Source of the DNA: Pedobacter sp. AJM
Lineage (GTDB): Bacteria; Bacteroidota; Bacteroidia; Sphingobacteriales; Sphingobacteriaceae
Reading direction: 5' to 3'
Length of the DNA stretch: 64,000 bases
Assembly (NCBI RefSeq): GCF_002197755.1
Contig: NZ_NHOT01000001.1
Location: forward strand, 1-64,000
The notes under the pieces were generated by a model that was not told where the DNA came from, made no database searches, and saw only the letters and a program-made list of their open reading frames with translations. Below are positions 47,468 through 58,276 of the stretch, piece after piece (the stretch's first letter is position 1; every line of letters begins with the position of its first letter). The translations under genes and the position numbers were made by a program.

Positions 47468-50400
47468 TGGACAATTACACAATTACAAGTAGTAATGGCC
47501 GGCATATACATCAAAAATTTAGCGCATTATTACTCAGAATAACTTTTATTATGCTCTCCTTATTGCTCATGGCCAATGCGGTGATGGCTCAGCAAAAAAG
47601 GATATTAAGAGGTACCGTTGTAGATGAACAGAATGACCCGCTTACGGGTGTAACCATTACATTAAAGGGCACCAATACCCGTGTGGTATCCAATGGTGAG
47701 GGTAAATTTTCAATGGAAATCCCGACAGAGAAAAGCACGCTTTTATTTAATTATATCGGGATGAGCCAAAAAGAAATCACCCTTACTGATAAAAATGATA
47801 TCGTGGTATCTATGAACAATGATAACAAAGTGCTTAACGAGGTTATTGTAGTGGGATACGGACAACAAAAGAAAGCCAGTGTGGTGGGTGCCATTAGCCA
47901 AACCAGTGGCAAGGTATTGGAACGTAGCGGAGGGGTAACCAATCTGGGAATGGCCTTAACCGGAAATCTTCCTGGCGTGGTTACTACCGCTTCATCCGGT
48001 ATGCCGGGTGGAGAAGATCCGCAAATTCTGATCCGTGGACAAAGCTCCTGGAATAACAGCTCGCCATTAATTCTAATCGATGGTATTGAACGTTCTATCA
48101 GTTCTATAGATATTTCATCAGTAGAAAGTGTGTCTGTACTTAAAGATGCTTCGGCCACCGCAGTTTATGGTGTAAGAGGGGCAAACGGTGTAATTCTGGT
48201 GACTACCAAACAAGGCGTTGAAGGCAGGGCACAAGTACAGGTACGGTCGAACTTAACGGCTAAAGTTGCTTCGAGACTGCCCGAAAAATACGATTCATAT
48301 GATGCCCTGATGATTAAAAACAGGATTATTGAACGTGAATCTGTGGTAGATCAAAACGCATGGTCTGGTTATACTGCGATGCAGATGATTGATAAGTACC
48401 GGAATCCGCTAAATGCAAACGAATGGGACAGGTATCCTAATGTAGATTGGGAAAAAGAACTTTTTAAAGACAGGGCCATGTCTTACAATACCTCTGCCAA
48501 TGTTTCCGGTGGGTCTAAGTTTGTGACCTATTTTGCCGGCCTGGATCTGACGCGTGAAGGGGATTTATTTAAAACATTTCCGAATCAGCGTGGCTATGAA
48601 TCAAATTTTGGCTATAACCGTACCAACGTGAGGAGTAATCTCGATTTCAACTTAACCAGGACAACCAAATTTTCAACCAAATTATTCGGATCAAATGGTG
48701 TACGCCAGTTGCCTTATGATATGGCTGATGGCGACCAGTCTTTCTGGTCATCTGCCTATCGAACAGCACCTGATTCATTTCGTCCTATTTATAGTGATGG
48801 TACCTATGGTTTTTTTCCAACAGCTACACAGGATCAGCCCAATGCGGCTTTCTGGCTGGCGTATTCAGGTGTTGAAAAAAGAACAAGTACGCAGCTGACA
48901 ACGGATTTCATTCTACAGCAAAAGCTTGATATGCTTACCAAAGGATTGAGTTTGAGAGGTAGCTTATCGCTGGATAATACTTTTCTGGAAAGAAAACGGG
49001 GCGTTAATGACCAGTTCAACGCCGCACAGCGAAAATATGTTAATCCGCTAACCGGTATTATCTCATTTGAACAACAAAGGAATGCCGGAACCCAGTTTGA
49101 CTTTACGGATGCCATTCAATGGTCAACAGCTGCCGGTGAAGTTGATAAAAATGCTACCTTCCGGAACATGAACTACCAGTTTCAGGTAAACTATGACCGT
49201 ACATTCGGTTCACATGCCGTTACCGGAATGGGTTTGGTCCAACGTCAGCGAACGGCCAGGGGTAGTGCCTTTCCAACATTTCGTGAAGATTGGGTATTCC
49301 GAACCACTTATAATTATCAATCAAAATACTTATTTGAAGCAAATGGTGCCTACAATGGGTCTGAGCAATTCGGCCCGGATTATCGCTTTGCATTTTTTCC
49401 CTCAGTTTCTGCTGGCTGGGCCATTAGTAACGAGGAATTTATGAAGTCTTTAAAATTTCTTGATTTATTAAAAGTACGGGCATCATGGGGAAGAATTGGG
49501 GATGATGCTTTAGGAGGACCAAGATGGCCCTTCCGCGATTCCTATCTGTATGGAAACAATACGCCAATGGGCAGTCCGGCTATTGCTACGCCTTATACCA
49601 TTTACCGGATCGGGACAATGGGTAATCCAAACCTGTCATGGGAAACCGTAGAAAAACGAAATCTGGGTATTGAGTATAGTTTTTTTAAAGGTGATATTTC
49701 CGGAAACATAGATATATTCAGAGATCACAGAAAAGATATTATGATTGGCGGGGGCGCCCGGGCCATTCCTTCTTATTATGGATTTGGCAGCAGTGCCCCG
49801 AGAGCAAACCTGGGTGAAGTAAGCAGTAGAGGTTATGAAATTGAACTGCGCCTAACACATTCATTTGGGCAAGGCATCAGGGCATGGGCAAACCTGGCCT
49901 TAACACATGCCACCAATAAAACTAATTTCAGAGATGATCCGGAACTCACGCCAGATTATCAGAAACAGGAAGGTTATGCCATTGGCCAAACCCGTTCCTT
50001 TCTGGATAATGGTTTTATCAAAAGCTGGGATGATTTATACGGCAGCACAGTGCGCTTATCTAACAATCAAAACAAACTTCCCGGAGATTATAACATCATT
50101 GATTTTAATGCAGATGGGGTGATTGATGATAAAGACAGGGCGCCTTATGGTTACACGGGAAGCCCTCAAAATACCTATAATGCCAGTATTGGCTTTGAAT
50201 GGAAACGTTTTAACCTGTTCTTTCAATTTTATGCCGTAAATAATGTTACCCGTGAAATTGAATTTCCGAATTACCAGGGAAAAAGTAATGTGGTATTTGT
50301 GGAACGTCCTTTCTGGTATCTGCAGGATGGAGGAGGAGAAGTTCCGCCACCACGCTGGAGTGTTCTTGATGCTTTTGGTGGCAGCGGAACCCGCTATTAT

Positions 50401-50631
50401 TATGATGCCTCTTACATCCGTTTAAAAAACGCAGAACTGGGTTATACCCTTTCGGGAAAATCAATCAGCAAGCTGGGAATAAGGTCCTGCAGGTTTTATG
50501 TGAACGGCAACAACTTGTTTCTTTGGACAAACATGCCGGACGACCGGGAATCCAACTTCAGCGGAGTTTCCCAAGGTGGGGCATATCCAACAGTTAAACG
50601 TTTCAATTTTGGTATTGACATCACTTTATAA
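47464..50631 (+). CDS. SusC-like TonB-dependent transporter (SusC1)
   Basis: A 1055-aa outer-membrane beta-barrel. A signal peptide ends near VMAQ (residue 43), after a long n-region; Met2 is an alternative start. Next come a carboxypeptidase D regulatory-like domain (about 46-130, RGTVVDEQNDPLTGVTI), the TonB-box region EVIVVGYG, the plug (about 140-260, with LILIDGIERSISSID and GVRGANGVILVTTKQG) and the barrel to the C-terminal FGIDITL. With SusD1 it should form a lidded oligosaccharide importer driven by TonB. It is first in a five-gene transport operon; SusD1 starts 11 bases after its stop. Confidence 0.96.
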   Translation: MMDNYTITSSNGRHIHQKFSALLLRITFIMLSLLLMANAVMAQQKRILRGTVVDEQNDPLTGVTITLKGTNTRVVSNGEGKFSMEIPTEKSTLLFNYIGMSQKEITLTDKNDIVVSMNNDNKVLNEVIVVGYGQQKKASVVGAISQTSGKVLERSGGVTNLGMALTGNLPGVVTTASSGMPGGEDPQILIRGQSSWNNSSPLILIDGIERSISSIDISSVESVSVLKDASATAVYGVRGANGVILVTTKQGVEGRAQVQVRSNLTAKVASRLPEKYDSYDALMIKNRIIERESVVDQNAWSGYTAMQMIDKYRNPLNANEWDRYPNVDWEKELFKDRAMSYNTSANVSGGSKFVTYFAGLDLTREGDLFKTFPNQRGYESNFGYNRTNVRSNLDFNLTRTTKFSTKLFGSNGVRQLPYDMADGDQSFWSSAYRTAPDSFRPIYSDGTYGFFPTATQDQPNAAFWLAYSGVEKRTSTQLTTDFILQQKLDMLTKGLSLRGSLSLDNTFLERKRGVNDQFNAAQRKYVNPLTGIISFEQQRNAGTQFDFTDAIQWSTAAGEVDKNATFRNMNYQFQVNYDRTFGSHAVTGMGLVQRQRTARGSAFPTFREDWVFRTTYNYQSKYLFEANGAYNGSEQFGPDYRFAFFPSVSAGWAISNEEFMKSLKFLDLLKVRASWGRIGDDALGGPRWPFRDSYLYGNNTPMGSPAIATPYTIYRIGTMGNPNLSWETVEKRNLGIEYSFFKGDISGNIDIFRDHRKDIMIGGGARAIPSYYGFGSSAPRANLGEVSSRGYEIELRLTHSFGQGIRAWANLALTHATNKTNFRDDPELTPDYQKQEGYAIGQTRSFLDNGFIKSWDDLYGSTVRLSNNQNKLPGDYNIIDFNADGVIDDKDRAPYGYTGSPQNTYNASIGFEWKRFNLFFQFYAVNNVTREIEFPNYQGKSNVVFVERPFWYLQDGGGEVPPPRWSVLDAFGGSGTRYYYDASYIRLKNAELGYTLSGKSISKLGIRSCRFYVNGNNLFLWTNMPDDRESNFSGVSQGGAYPTVKRFNFGIDITL

Positions 50632-50642
50632 ACGATTTGAAG

Positions 50643-52538
50643 ATGAAAAATCTCTTTAAGAATATTTTGTTCCCAGCAATTATCCTGGTGGGTACATTAA
50701 CATTACCTTCATGTAAAAAGTATCTGGAAAGATCGCCTTTAGCTGATATCCAGGAAACCGATCCTTACAAAAATTTCAGGAACTTTCAGGGCTTTACTGA
50801 AGAACTCTATAACTGTATCCCGCTGTTAAGTGTTGTTGAAGCACATAACAGTTTCAATCTTGGTGAAGAGGAATTTTGGGAAGTGGGCGAAACCCGCCTG
50901 ATCTCCTATCATATTGATCAGGGTAACTACATGGCCTGGACCAATACTTTCTACAATTTTTTAGGTACAGGAGGCGATCCGGCTAATGGAACCCTTAATG
51001 ATCCGAACAGATCAAAAGGAAAACTATGGGGTCTCTCCTGGTATGCCATCAGGAAAGCCAACATAGGGCTGGCAAATCTGGATAAACTAACCGATGCCAC
51101 CCAGGAAGAAAAAGACCTGATTGCAGGCCAGCTTTATTTTTTCAGGGGCTACTTTCATTTTGTGTTAATGGAGTACTGGGGCGGATTGCCTTACATTGAC
51201 CAGGTATTGCCAAGTGATGAGGTGATAAAAATCCCAAGACTCAGCTATCAGGCAAGTGCCAATAAAGTGGCCGAAGACTTAAAGCGTGCTGCAGACTTGC
51301 TTCCTGTAGACTGGGATCAGACACTTGTGGGCAAACAAACCTCAGGAAACAACAACACCCGGATTAATAAAATTATGGCCCTGTGTTTTATGGGGAAAAA
51401 TTACTTGTGGGCAGGAAGTCCGCTGATGAACAGGGCGTCAACCGGAAACAGCAGCTATAATACTGAGTTTTGTAAAAAAGCCGCTGATGTACTGGCCGAA
51501 GCTTTAAAAATTACAGAAAGTACAAACCGCTATGAACTGGCTCCTTTTTCGCAGTATCGCGATTTGTTTTACACCTTTAACCAAAACGGCAAAATTCCAG
51601 GATTAAAAGAATCTATTTTTCTGGAAAATTTAGCAAATGCGGGCGGACGCTGGCGTTGGAACCAGGTAAATGATTATCGTCCTCTCGTGATCCATCAAAC
51701 CGGAATTAAGGTTTATCCAACAGCTAACTATGCAGATTACTATGGCATGGCCAATGGTTTACCTATTACAGATGCAGAAAAAAAGGATGCTGAAAGTGGT
51801 TATGACCCGGAATATCCATGGAAAAACAGAGACCCACGTTTTTATAACGATATTTTAATTGACGGCGAGAAATGTGTACTTACCGCGCAAAGCGTTGGTA
51901 ACAATGAATTTCGCCAGTATGCCAGCCTATATACCAACGGACTTTATAGAACTGCCGACGGTAATAAAAAAGTGTGGACAGGATACCTGAATTCCAAATT
52001 TGTATCTAAACTGATGAACGAATATGACGGATACCGGGAGAACAATACGTTTGTGCTCAGTTTAATGCGTTTGGCAGATGTATACCTCCTTTATGCAGAA
52101 GCCACAGCAACAGGATATGGCAGCCCCCAAAGTATGGCAGCAGGTTATTCGCTTAGTGCGGTTGAGGCTGTGAATAAAATCAGAACCAGAGCCGGCGTGG
52201 CAGGCGTTGCCAGCAAATTTTTGGGCTCAACTACTGATTTTCTTGGTGAATTAAGGCGCGAAAGAGCTGTAGAATTATCTTTTGAAGGACATCGTTTCAA
52301 TGACTTAAGAAGATGGTTACTGCTTACTGAACGTCCTTATACTTTAAAAAAAGCAGTAGAGTTTGATCGGGCAATACCAAACGCTCAGGTTTACGCAGAT
52401 CCTAAAAATGCAAGGGTAAGAAATTTCAGGGAAACAGTGTTGTTTGAAAGACAGCTTGGGCAACGCCATTACTGGCTGCCTTTCCGTGTAGAGGATATAA
52501 ACATGTATAAAGAATTCAAGCAGAATCCAGGTTGGTAA
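50643..52538 (+). CDS. SusD-like outer-membrane lipoprotein (SusD1)
   Basis: A 631-aa protein from the ATG at 50643; a TTG two codons upstream is a weaker start. The lipoprotein signal ends at LPSC (Cys about 24), so it is lipid-anchored at the outer membrane. SusD/RagB marks are the helical TPR-like region with YWGGLPYID, the LRRERAVELSFEGHRFNDLRRW signature and the C-terminal tail QNPGW. It binds the incoming glycan as the lid of SusC1. The gene is spaced 11 bases after SusC1 and 16 bases before SusC2. Confidence 0.96.
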   Translation: MKNLFKNILFPAIILVGTLTLPSCKKYLERSPLADIQETDPYKNFRNFQGFTEELYNCIPLLSVVEAHNSFNLGEEEFWEVGETRLISYHIDQGNYMAWTNTFYNFLGTGGDPANGTLNDPNRSKGKLWGLSWYAIRKANIGLANLDKLTDATQEEKDLIAGQLYFFRGYFHFVLMEYWGGLPYIDQVLPSDEVIKIPRLSYQASANKVAEDLKRAADLLPVDWDQTLVGKQTSGNNNTRINKIMALCFMGKNYLWAGSPLMNRASTGNSSYNTEFCKKAADVLAEALKITESTNRYELAPFSQYRDLFYTFNQNGKIPGLKESIFLENLANAGGRWRWNQVNDYRPLVIHQTGIKVYPTANYADYYGMANGLPITDAEKKDAESGYDPEYPWKNRDPRFYNDILIDGEKCVLTAQSVGNNEFRQYASLYTNGLYRTADGNKKVWTGYLNSKFVSKLMNEYDGYRENNTFVLSLMRLADVYLLYAEATATGYGSPQSMAAGYSLSAVEAVNKIRTRAGVAGVASKFLGSTTDFLGELRRERAVELSFEGHRFNDLRRWLLLTERPYTLKKAVEFDRAIPNAQVYADPKNARVRNFRETVLFERQLGQRHYWLPFRVEDINMYKEFKQNPGW

Positions 52539-52554
52539 TTTTAAGGGAGAAAAG

Positions 52555-55422
52555 ATGAACACAAAAAATATAAATGCTTACTGCTTTTGGCTCCTGATCT
52601 GCTTTTTCAGCTTCAATGGAGCCTATGCACAGGAAACCAAAGACAGTTTGGTAAATGTTGCCTTTGATAAGGTCGCGAAAAAAAATCTTCTCGGAGGGGT
52701 GTCTGTCGTAAACGTTTCAGATTTACTGAATAAAAGTTACGGCACCTATAGTCTGGATAATCTTCAGAGTTTTGTTGGCGGTTATACCGGAAATATCTGG
52801 GGCCAGGCACCATTAATATTGGTTGATGGTATTCCGCGCCGCGCCACAGATGTACGTTTGGTGGAAGTAGAAGCTATCACGGTTTTAAAAGGGGCCAGTG
52901 CAGTGGTCTTATACGGGAGTACCGCAGCCAAGGGTGCAATCCTCATTACCACAAAACGTGGAAGTGAAAATCCTTTAAAAATTAAAGTAAGGCTCAATTC
53001 AGGGATTTTTGTGCCTAAAAGTTTTCCCGGCTATTTAAAATCAGCTGATTACATGACTTTGTACAATGAAGCCTTAACCAATGATGGAATTGCCACTTCA
53101 GGAGCGGGATACACGCAGCAGGATATTGACAATACCAGGTCTGGTGTAAATCCTTACAAGTATCCTGATGTAGATTTTTTCAGCTCGGATTATTTGAGGA
53201 AAACCTATTCCCGTTCAGATGTAACCACTGAAGTCTCCGGTGGCAACAACTTTGCACGTTATTATACCAATATTGGCCTTTCTTATAACAACAGCCTGGT
53301 CAAATACGGGGAACAAAAAAACAATAGCGACCTGGCATTCAATGTGAGGGGAAATGTAGATATGAACATTGCCAAATGGCTCACCGCATCAGCTGATGCA
53401 GTAGCCATCTCTAATAGTAATTACACTGGCAGAGGAAATTTTTGGGGTTCAAGTTCTACCATTGCACCTAATTTCAACAGGTTTTCGCCACTTATACCAA
53501 TTGATATGCTTGACCCCGGTAATGCGGCTTTGCAAACGATTGTTAAAAATAGCAATCATATTATCGATGGAAAATTTTTACTGGGCGGACAAAGTACCAA
53601 CCCTACAAACGTATTCTCAGATATGCTTGCCGCAGGTTACATTCGGACCAAATCCAATACTTTTCTCTACAACCTGAACCTGAAGGCAGATTTAAGTTCA
53701 ATAACAGAGGGTTTAAGTTTTAAAACCGGAACCAGTATGGATTATTCTTCTCTGTATTCTGAAGCCTATCTATTACCCTATGCCACTTACAGACCAACAT
53801 GGTCAACTGTAAATGGTAAGGATGTGATCACCGCATTGGAGAAATTCGGAGAAGATAAAAACTCCACTAATGAATATGTTGGCCGTTCTACTTACACGCA
53901 AACCATGTCATTCAGGTCGCAGTTTAATTACAACCGAACTTTTGCTCAGGACCATACGGTTTCTGCAAATGTTTTAGGCTGGTGGTATAAAACACAGTTT
54001 TCAAGTGATATCGACAATGAAGGTGGCAGCGATTATCAACCTGTTCTCAACACGAATCTTGGTTTTCAGGCGGCTTATAACTTCAGGAGTAAATATTATT
54101 TCGATTTTTCAGCGGCATTGATTCACTCCGCAAAACTACCTCCAGGTAACAGAAACGGAATTTCTCCGGCAGTTACAGTTGGATGGCGCATGTCTAATGA
54201 ATCATTTTTTAAAGATCATTTATCTTTTATTGATGATCTTAAGCTATCTGCATCATATGCTTCTATTAAACAAGATCTGGATATCACGGGCTACAGGGCC
54301 AATAATGTAAATGAGCCGGTAGATTATTATTTATACCAGGGTTATTACAGCAACAATGCTATCCTGGGTGGATATTACCAATGGAGAGACAATGTTGCGG
54401 GTGGCAGAACCACCTTATCCGGACAGGCAGAAAATCCTGATTTAACTTTTGTTAAAAGAAATGAGTTTCGTTTAGGTCTGGATGTTGCAATATTTAAAAA
54501 CCTCCTAACTTTTGATTTTAATTATTTTTCACAAAACACCAAAGGATTACTTGCCCGGGGCCTCACCATTTATCCTTCTTATTTTTCCGGCTCAGGAGAT
54601 TTCCGCCCATGGATCAATTTTAATGAAGACAAACGTACAGGATTTGATTTTGCATTGAACCTGAACAAACAAGCCGGACAGTTATTTTATTCGCTTGGCG
54701 TATCAGGAATGTTCTATAATAGTAAGGCTGTTCAAAGGGATGAAATCATTGATCAGGCTTATCTGGCCAGGGCCGGCCGTCCGTTAGATGCTTATTATGG
54801 ATACATCAGTGAGGGTCTTTTTCAAAATCAGGCAGAAATTGATGCTCATGCCAAACAAACCTTTGGTACAGTGAAGCCAGGAGATATCAAATACAAGGAT
54901 TTAAATAATGATGGCTTAATTGATAACAGGGATCAGCAGGATCTGGGCCATACAGGATGGGCCGCTTCACCTTTTAGCTTCGGGTTAAACCTCACGTTAA
55001 AATATAAGCACTTCACCTTATTTGCCCTGGCATCTGGTACCAGGGGAGCCGTTGGATTTAAAAACAGCTCGTACTACTGGGTTGGCGGAAGTGGAAAATA
55101 TTCTGAGGCGGTGTTAGACCGATGGACCGAGCAAACCAAAGCAACGGCAACCTATCCGCGTTTAACCACCAATAGCAATAATAACTTCCGAAATTCTACC
55201 TTCTGGATGTATAAAACGAATCGGTTCGATCTTAACCGGGTACAGTTAACTTATGATTTTGATAAGAAAATTTTCAATGATTCATTTGTGCATGGACTAA
55301 GCTTATACCTACAAGGAGATAATTTACTGGTGATTTCATCAGAACGGAAACTAATGGAAACCAACATTGGAACAGCACCGCAAACACGGTTCTTTAACCT
55401 GGGTGCAAGGGTATCTTTTTAA
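52555..55422 (+). CDS. SusC-like TonB-dependent transporter, short form (SusC2)
   Basis: A 955-aa barrel (signal peptide about 1-25, ending AYAQ). Unlike SusC1 and SusC3 it has no carboxypeptidase-like N-terminal domain and no EVVVVGYG box. Instead VNVAFDKVAKKNLLGGVS leads straight into the plug (APLILVDGIPRRATDV; LYGSTAAKGAILITTKRG). This is a recognised shorter SusC subclass; the VNVAF stretch may act as the TonB contact. The barrel runs to FNLGARVSF. The start has an unusual AAGGGAG purine run 8 bases upstream, the most Shine-Dalgarno-like site of the operon. It pairs with SusD2 22 bases on. Confidence 0.95.
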   Translation: MNTKNINAYCFWLLICFFSFNGAYAQETKDSLVNVAFDKVAKKNLLGGVSVVNVSDLLNKSYGTYSLDNLQSFVGGYTGNIWGQAPLILVDGIPRRATDVRLVEVEAITVLKGASAVVLYGSTAAKGAILITTKRGSENPLKIKVRLNSGIFVPKSFPGYLKSADYMTLYNEALTNDGIATSGAGYTQQDIDNTRSGVNPYKYPDVDFFSSDYLRKTYSRSDVTTEVSGGNNFARYYTNIGLSYNNSLVKYGEQKNNSDLAFNVRGNVDMNIAKWLTASADAVAISNSNYTGRGNFWGSSSTIAPNFNRFSPLIPIDMLDPGNAALQTIVKNSNHIIDGKFLLGGQSTNPTNVFSDMLAAGYIRTKSNTFLYNLNLKADLSSITEGLSFKTGTSMDYSSLYSEAYLLPYATYRPTWSTVNGKDVITALEKFGEDKNSTNEYVGRSTYTQTMSFRSQFNYNRTFAQDHTVSANVLGWWYKTQFSSDIDNEGGSDYQPVLNTNLGFQAAYNFRSKYYFDFSAALIHSAKLPPGNRNGISPAVTVGWRMSNESFFKDHLSFIDDLKLSASYASIKQDLDITGYRANNVNEPVDYYLYQGYYSNNAILGGYYQWRDNVAGGRTTLSGQAENPDLTFVKRNEFRLGLDVAIFKNLLTFDFNYFSQNTKGLLARGLTIYPSYFSGSGDFRPWINFNEDKRTGFDFALNLNKQAGQLFYSLGVSGMFYNSKAVQRDEIIDQAYLARAGRPLDAYYGYISEGLFQNQAEIDAHAKQTFGTVKPGDIKYKDLNNDGLIDNRDQQDLGHTGWAASPFSFGLNLTLKYKHFTLFALASGTRGAVGFKNSSYYWVGGSGKYSEAVLDRWTEQTKATATYPRLTTNSNNNFRNSTFWMYKTNRFDLNRVQLTYDFDKKIFNDSFVHGLSLYLQGDNLLVISSERKLMETNIGTAPQTRFFNLGARVSF

Positions 55423-55443
55423 TGACCTATAACTTTTAATGAT

Positions 55444-57216
55444 ATGAAATTCAAAATATTAATTTTAGGGTTGGCAGTGCTTTCGTTCACTGGCTGCAAA
55501 AAAATTCTGGAGCCTGAACCAGAAAATCTGAAGACGATTGATCAGATGTATACGGATGCGAATTTTGCACAAGGTTTTTTAATCAACGCTTACCGTACCA
55601 TTCCCGCTTATTACGATAACTCTGAATATGCCACTGATGATGCCGTAACCAACCAGCTTACCAATGGTTATTTGCAGGCTGCTGCGGGTTCATGGACATC
55701 AACCAATAATCCTGCATCGGTTTGGAACCAGTCTTATGAAGCCATGCAATACATCAATCTTTTCCTGGAAAATTCACCGAAAGTCAAGTGGGCAACGGAT
55801 GCAGAAAGTTCCAGGCTTTTTAACCTGAGAATGAGGGGAGAGGCTTTCGGTCTTCGTGGATTGTATCTCTATTTTCTGTTGCGCAACCATGGCGGTATTG
55901 CCACCAATGGACAGCTGATGGGCGTGCCGATTGTAACAGCCTATCAAACCCCTAAAACAGATTTTAATGTTCCGCGGGCTACATTTGATGCCTGTATTAA
56001 ACAAATTTACAAAGACCTGGATAGCGCCGAAGCTTACTTACCCGTGGAGTATAATGATATTTCGACTGCAAGCCAGATACCCGATCGCTTTAAAGCTTTT
56101 ACCGGAAATGTGGAAACCTACAATCGGGTAATGGGACAATATGCACGTCAGTTGTTTAATGGATTAATAGCAAGATCGTTTAGGGCAAGAGCAGCACTGC
56201 TGGCGGCCAGTCCGGCATTTCAGAATAGTGCCAATACCACTACCTGGGCTGATGCTGCTGAATATGCCGGCCGTGTGATCGATTATAAAGGCGGAGCCAA
56301 TGCCCTTCCGGCAAATGGAGGTACTTATTATGCCAACAACTCAGAGGTTGATGGATTAGGTGGGGGTAGTAATCCTTCTGAAATCATCTGGCGTGAAAAT
56401 ATCATCACTAATGACGGTACCCAGGAAGGGCAGCATTTTCCGCCATCTTTATTCGGAAACGGATTAATGAATCCCACACAAAACCTGGTAGAATCTTTTG
56501 CTATGGCAAACGGTTACCCGATAAATCATCCGAACGCTAATTTTAATGCCAATGCACCATATGCGTCGAGAGACCCGAGGTTTGCAAAATATATTATTTT
56601 TGACGGGGCAACCGCCGGTGTAACCAATGCCGTGATCAGAACAGGTAGTGCTTCCGGCACAGATAACGGTATTAATGTTCGTGCAACTTCTACGCGTACA
56701 GGTTATTACATGAAAAAGCGTTTAAGGATGGATGTTAACCGTAACCCGATCTCTTTAAGTGGTAAAACACATTATAATCCACGGATCCGCTATACCGAGA
56801 TTTACCTCGATTATGCCGAAGCAGCAAACGAAGCATGGGGGCCAACCGCCACCGGAACCAGAACCTATTCTGCATACGACATCATAAAAGCCATTCGTAA
56901 GCGGGCTTTCGGATTCAATAACGATCCTTACCTGGAAGAATGTAAGGCCGATGTAGCCAAAATGCGTGAACTGATCAGGAATGAACGCCGATTGGAGCTT
57001 TCTTTCGAAGGTTTTAGGTTTTGGGACCTCAGGCGCTGGAAAGCAGATCTGTCAAAACTTAATGAAACGGCCAGAGGCTTAGATGTCAATAGCGGTATTT
57101 ATAAGCCATTTAATGCCGAAACGAGGGCCTTTCAGCAATATATGATTTACGGCCCCATTCCAAACTCAGAAGTCCTGAAGTATAATCAACTGCTGCAAAA
57201 TCAAGGTTGGAAATAA
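55444..57216 (+). CDS. SusD-like outer-membrane lipoprotein (SusD2)
   Basis: A 590-aa lipoprotein with lipobox FTGC (Cys about 19) followed by KKILEPEP. SusD/RagB features include the early helical repeats, EAANEAWGP and the C-terminal NERRLELSFEGFRFWDLRRW signature, with the tail QNQGWK. It should cap SusC2. It lies 22 bases after SusC2 and 28 bases before the DUF1735 lipoprotein gene. Its low identity to SusD1 by eye suggests a different bound glycan. Confidence 0.96.
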   Translation: MKFKILILGLAVLSFTGCKKILEPEPENLKTIDQMYTDANFAQGFLINAYRTIPAYYDNSEYATDDAVTNQLTNGYLQAAAGSWTSTNNPASVWNQSYEAMQYINLFLENSPKVKWATDAESSRLFNLRMRGEAFGLRGLYLYFLLRNHGGIATNGQLMGVPIVTAYQTPKTDFNVPRATFDACIKQIYKDLDSAEAYLPVEYNDISTASQIPDRFKAFTGNVETYNRVMGQYARQLFNGLIARSFRARAALLAASPAFQNSANTTTWADAAEYAGRVIDYKGGANALPANGGTYYANNSEVDGLGGGSNPSEIIWRENIITNDGTQEGQHFPPSLFGNGLMNPTQNLVESFAMANGYPINHPNANFNANAPYASRDPRFAKYIIFDGATAGVTNAVIRTGSASGTDNGINVRATSTRTGYYMKKRLRMDVNRNPISLSGKTHYNPRIRYTEIYLDYAEAANEAWGPTATGTRTYSAYDIIKAIRKRAFGFNNDPYLEECKADVAKMRELIRNERRLELSFEGFRFWDLRRWKADLSKLNETARGLDVNSGIYKPFNAETRAFQQYMIYGPIPNSEVLKYNQLLQNQGWK

Positions 57217-57244
57217 GTAACACTGAATTAATCATTTAGACAAT

Positions 57245-58276
57245 ATGAAAATTAACAATATATATATCGCTCTCGCATTAGCACTTAGCCTGATGGCCTC
57301 CTGTAAAAACGAGAAGATTGCCTTTCCTGAATTTGACTATAAAACAGTTTATTTTGCCAGTCAATATCCTTTAAGAACAGTGGTTTTGGGAGAAGATTTA
57401 ATTGTAGACAATTCAATGGATAAAAACCACATGGTTTCCATTAAAGCTACCCTTGGCGGAGGTTATGAAAATAAAAACGATGTGGTAATTGATATTCAGA
57501 AGGCTGAAACATTGCTGAATGGGCTGAAGTTTAATAATGGCGGCGGACAGGTTTTGCCGATGCCGGCAGAATACTATCGCTTAATGTCTAACCAAATCAG
57601 AATCAATGCCGGTGATGTTTTAGGTGGGGTGGATGTACAATTAACAGATGCATTTTTTGCTGATCCCAAAGCGCTGAGCAGAAACTATGTCATCCCATTG
57701 GTAATGACCAAGGTTACCGGTGCGGATTCTATTTTAAAAGGGATTCCTGTTGTATCCAATCCTTCAAGGGTAAACCCGCTGCACTGGGCAACCAGACCAA
57801 AAGATTATATACTTTATGGTGTTAAATACGTTAATCCGTGGCATGCCAACTATTTACGCAAAGGCATAGACCAGATTACCCAGGCCAACGGTACCATGAA
57901 TACCGTTTCACGTCATACGCCTTATGTAGAAAGCAATGAGCTGGTGAGTATGAGCACGGTATCACTTAAAACGGCAAGTTTACCCCTTACCATTAAAAAT
58001 AGTGCAGGTACAAACGTATCCTTTACGCTCCTGTTGAATTTCGCTGATGACAATACCTGTACCCTCGCCAGCAGTACGACCAATATAGAGGTTACAGGAA
58101 GTGGCAGGTTTGTTTCCAATGGTGAAAAGAACAGTATTGGTGGCAGCAGCAGAAGTGCGATATACGTGGATTATACGGTGAACTTTAAAAATCTTAATTT
58201 AAAATATGCAACAAAAGACACGCTAATTGTTCGCGACAGAGGAATTAAAGCTGAATATTTTGATGTGACTAACTAG
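57245..58276 (+). CDS. DUF1735-domain lipoprotein, likely surface glycan-binding protein
   Basis: A 343-aa lipoprotein (lipobox LMASC, Cys about 20). The N-terminal half matches the DUF1735/BT_3987-like beta domain (IAFPEFDYKTVYFASQYPLRTV; ADPKALSRNYVIPLV), and the C-terminal half (from about 180) resembles DUF5627, another beta-sandwich. Such proteins stand after susCD genes in many Bacteroidota loci and are thought to bind glycans or peptides on the cell surface. No catalytic motif is seen. It is the last gene of the SusC1-D1-C2-D2 operon; a hairpin follows at 58371. Confidence 0.85.
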   Translation: MKINNIYIALALALSLMASCKNEKIAFPEFDYKTVYFASQYPLRTVVLGEDLIVDNSMDKNHMVSIKATLGGGYENKNDVVIDIQKAETLLNGLKFNNGGGQVLPMPAEYYRLMSNQIRINAGDVLGGVDVQLTDAFFADPKALSRNYVIPLVMTKVTGADSILKGIPVVSNPSRVNPLHWATRPKDYILYGVKYVNPWHANYLRKGIDQITQANGTMNTVSRHTPYVESNELVSMSTVSLKTASLPLTIKNSAGTNVSFTLLLNFADDNTCTLASSTTNIEVTGSGRFVSNGEKNSIGGSSRSAIYVDYTVNFKNLNLKYATKDTLIVRDRGIKAEYFDVTN

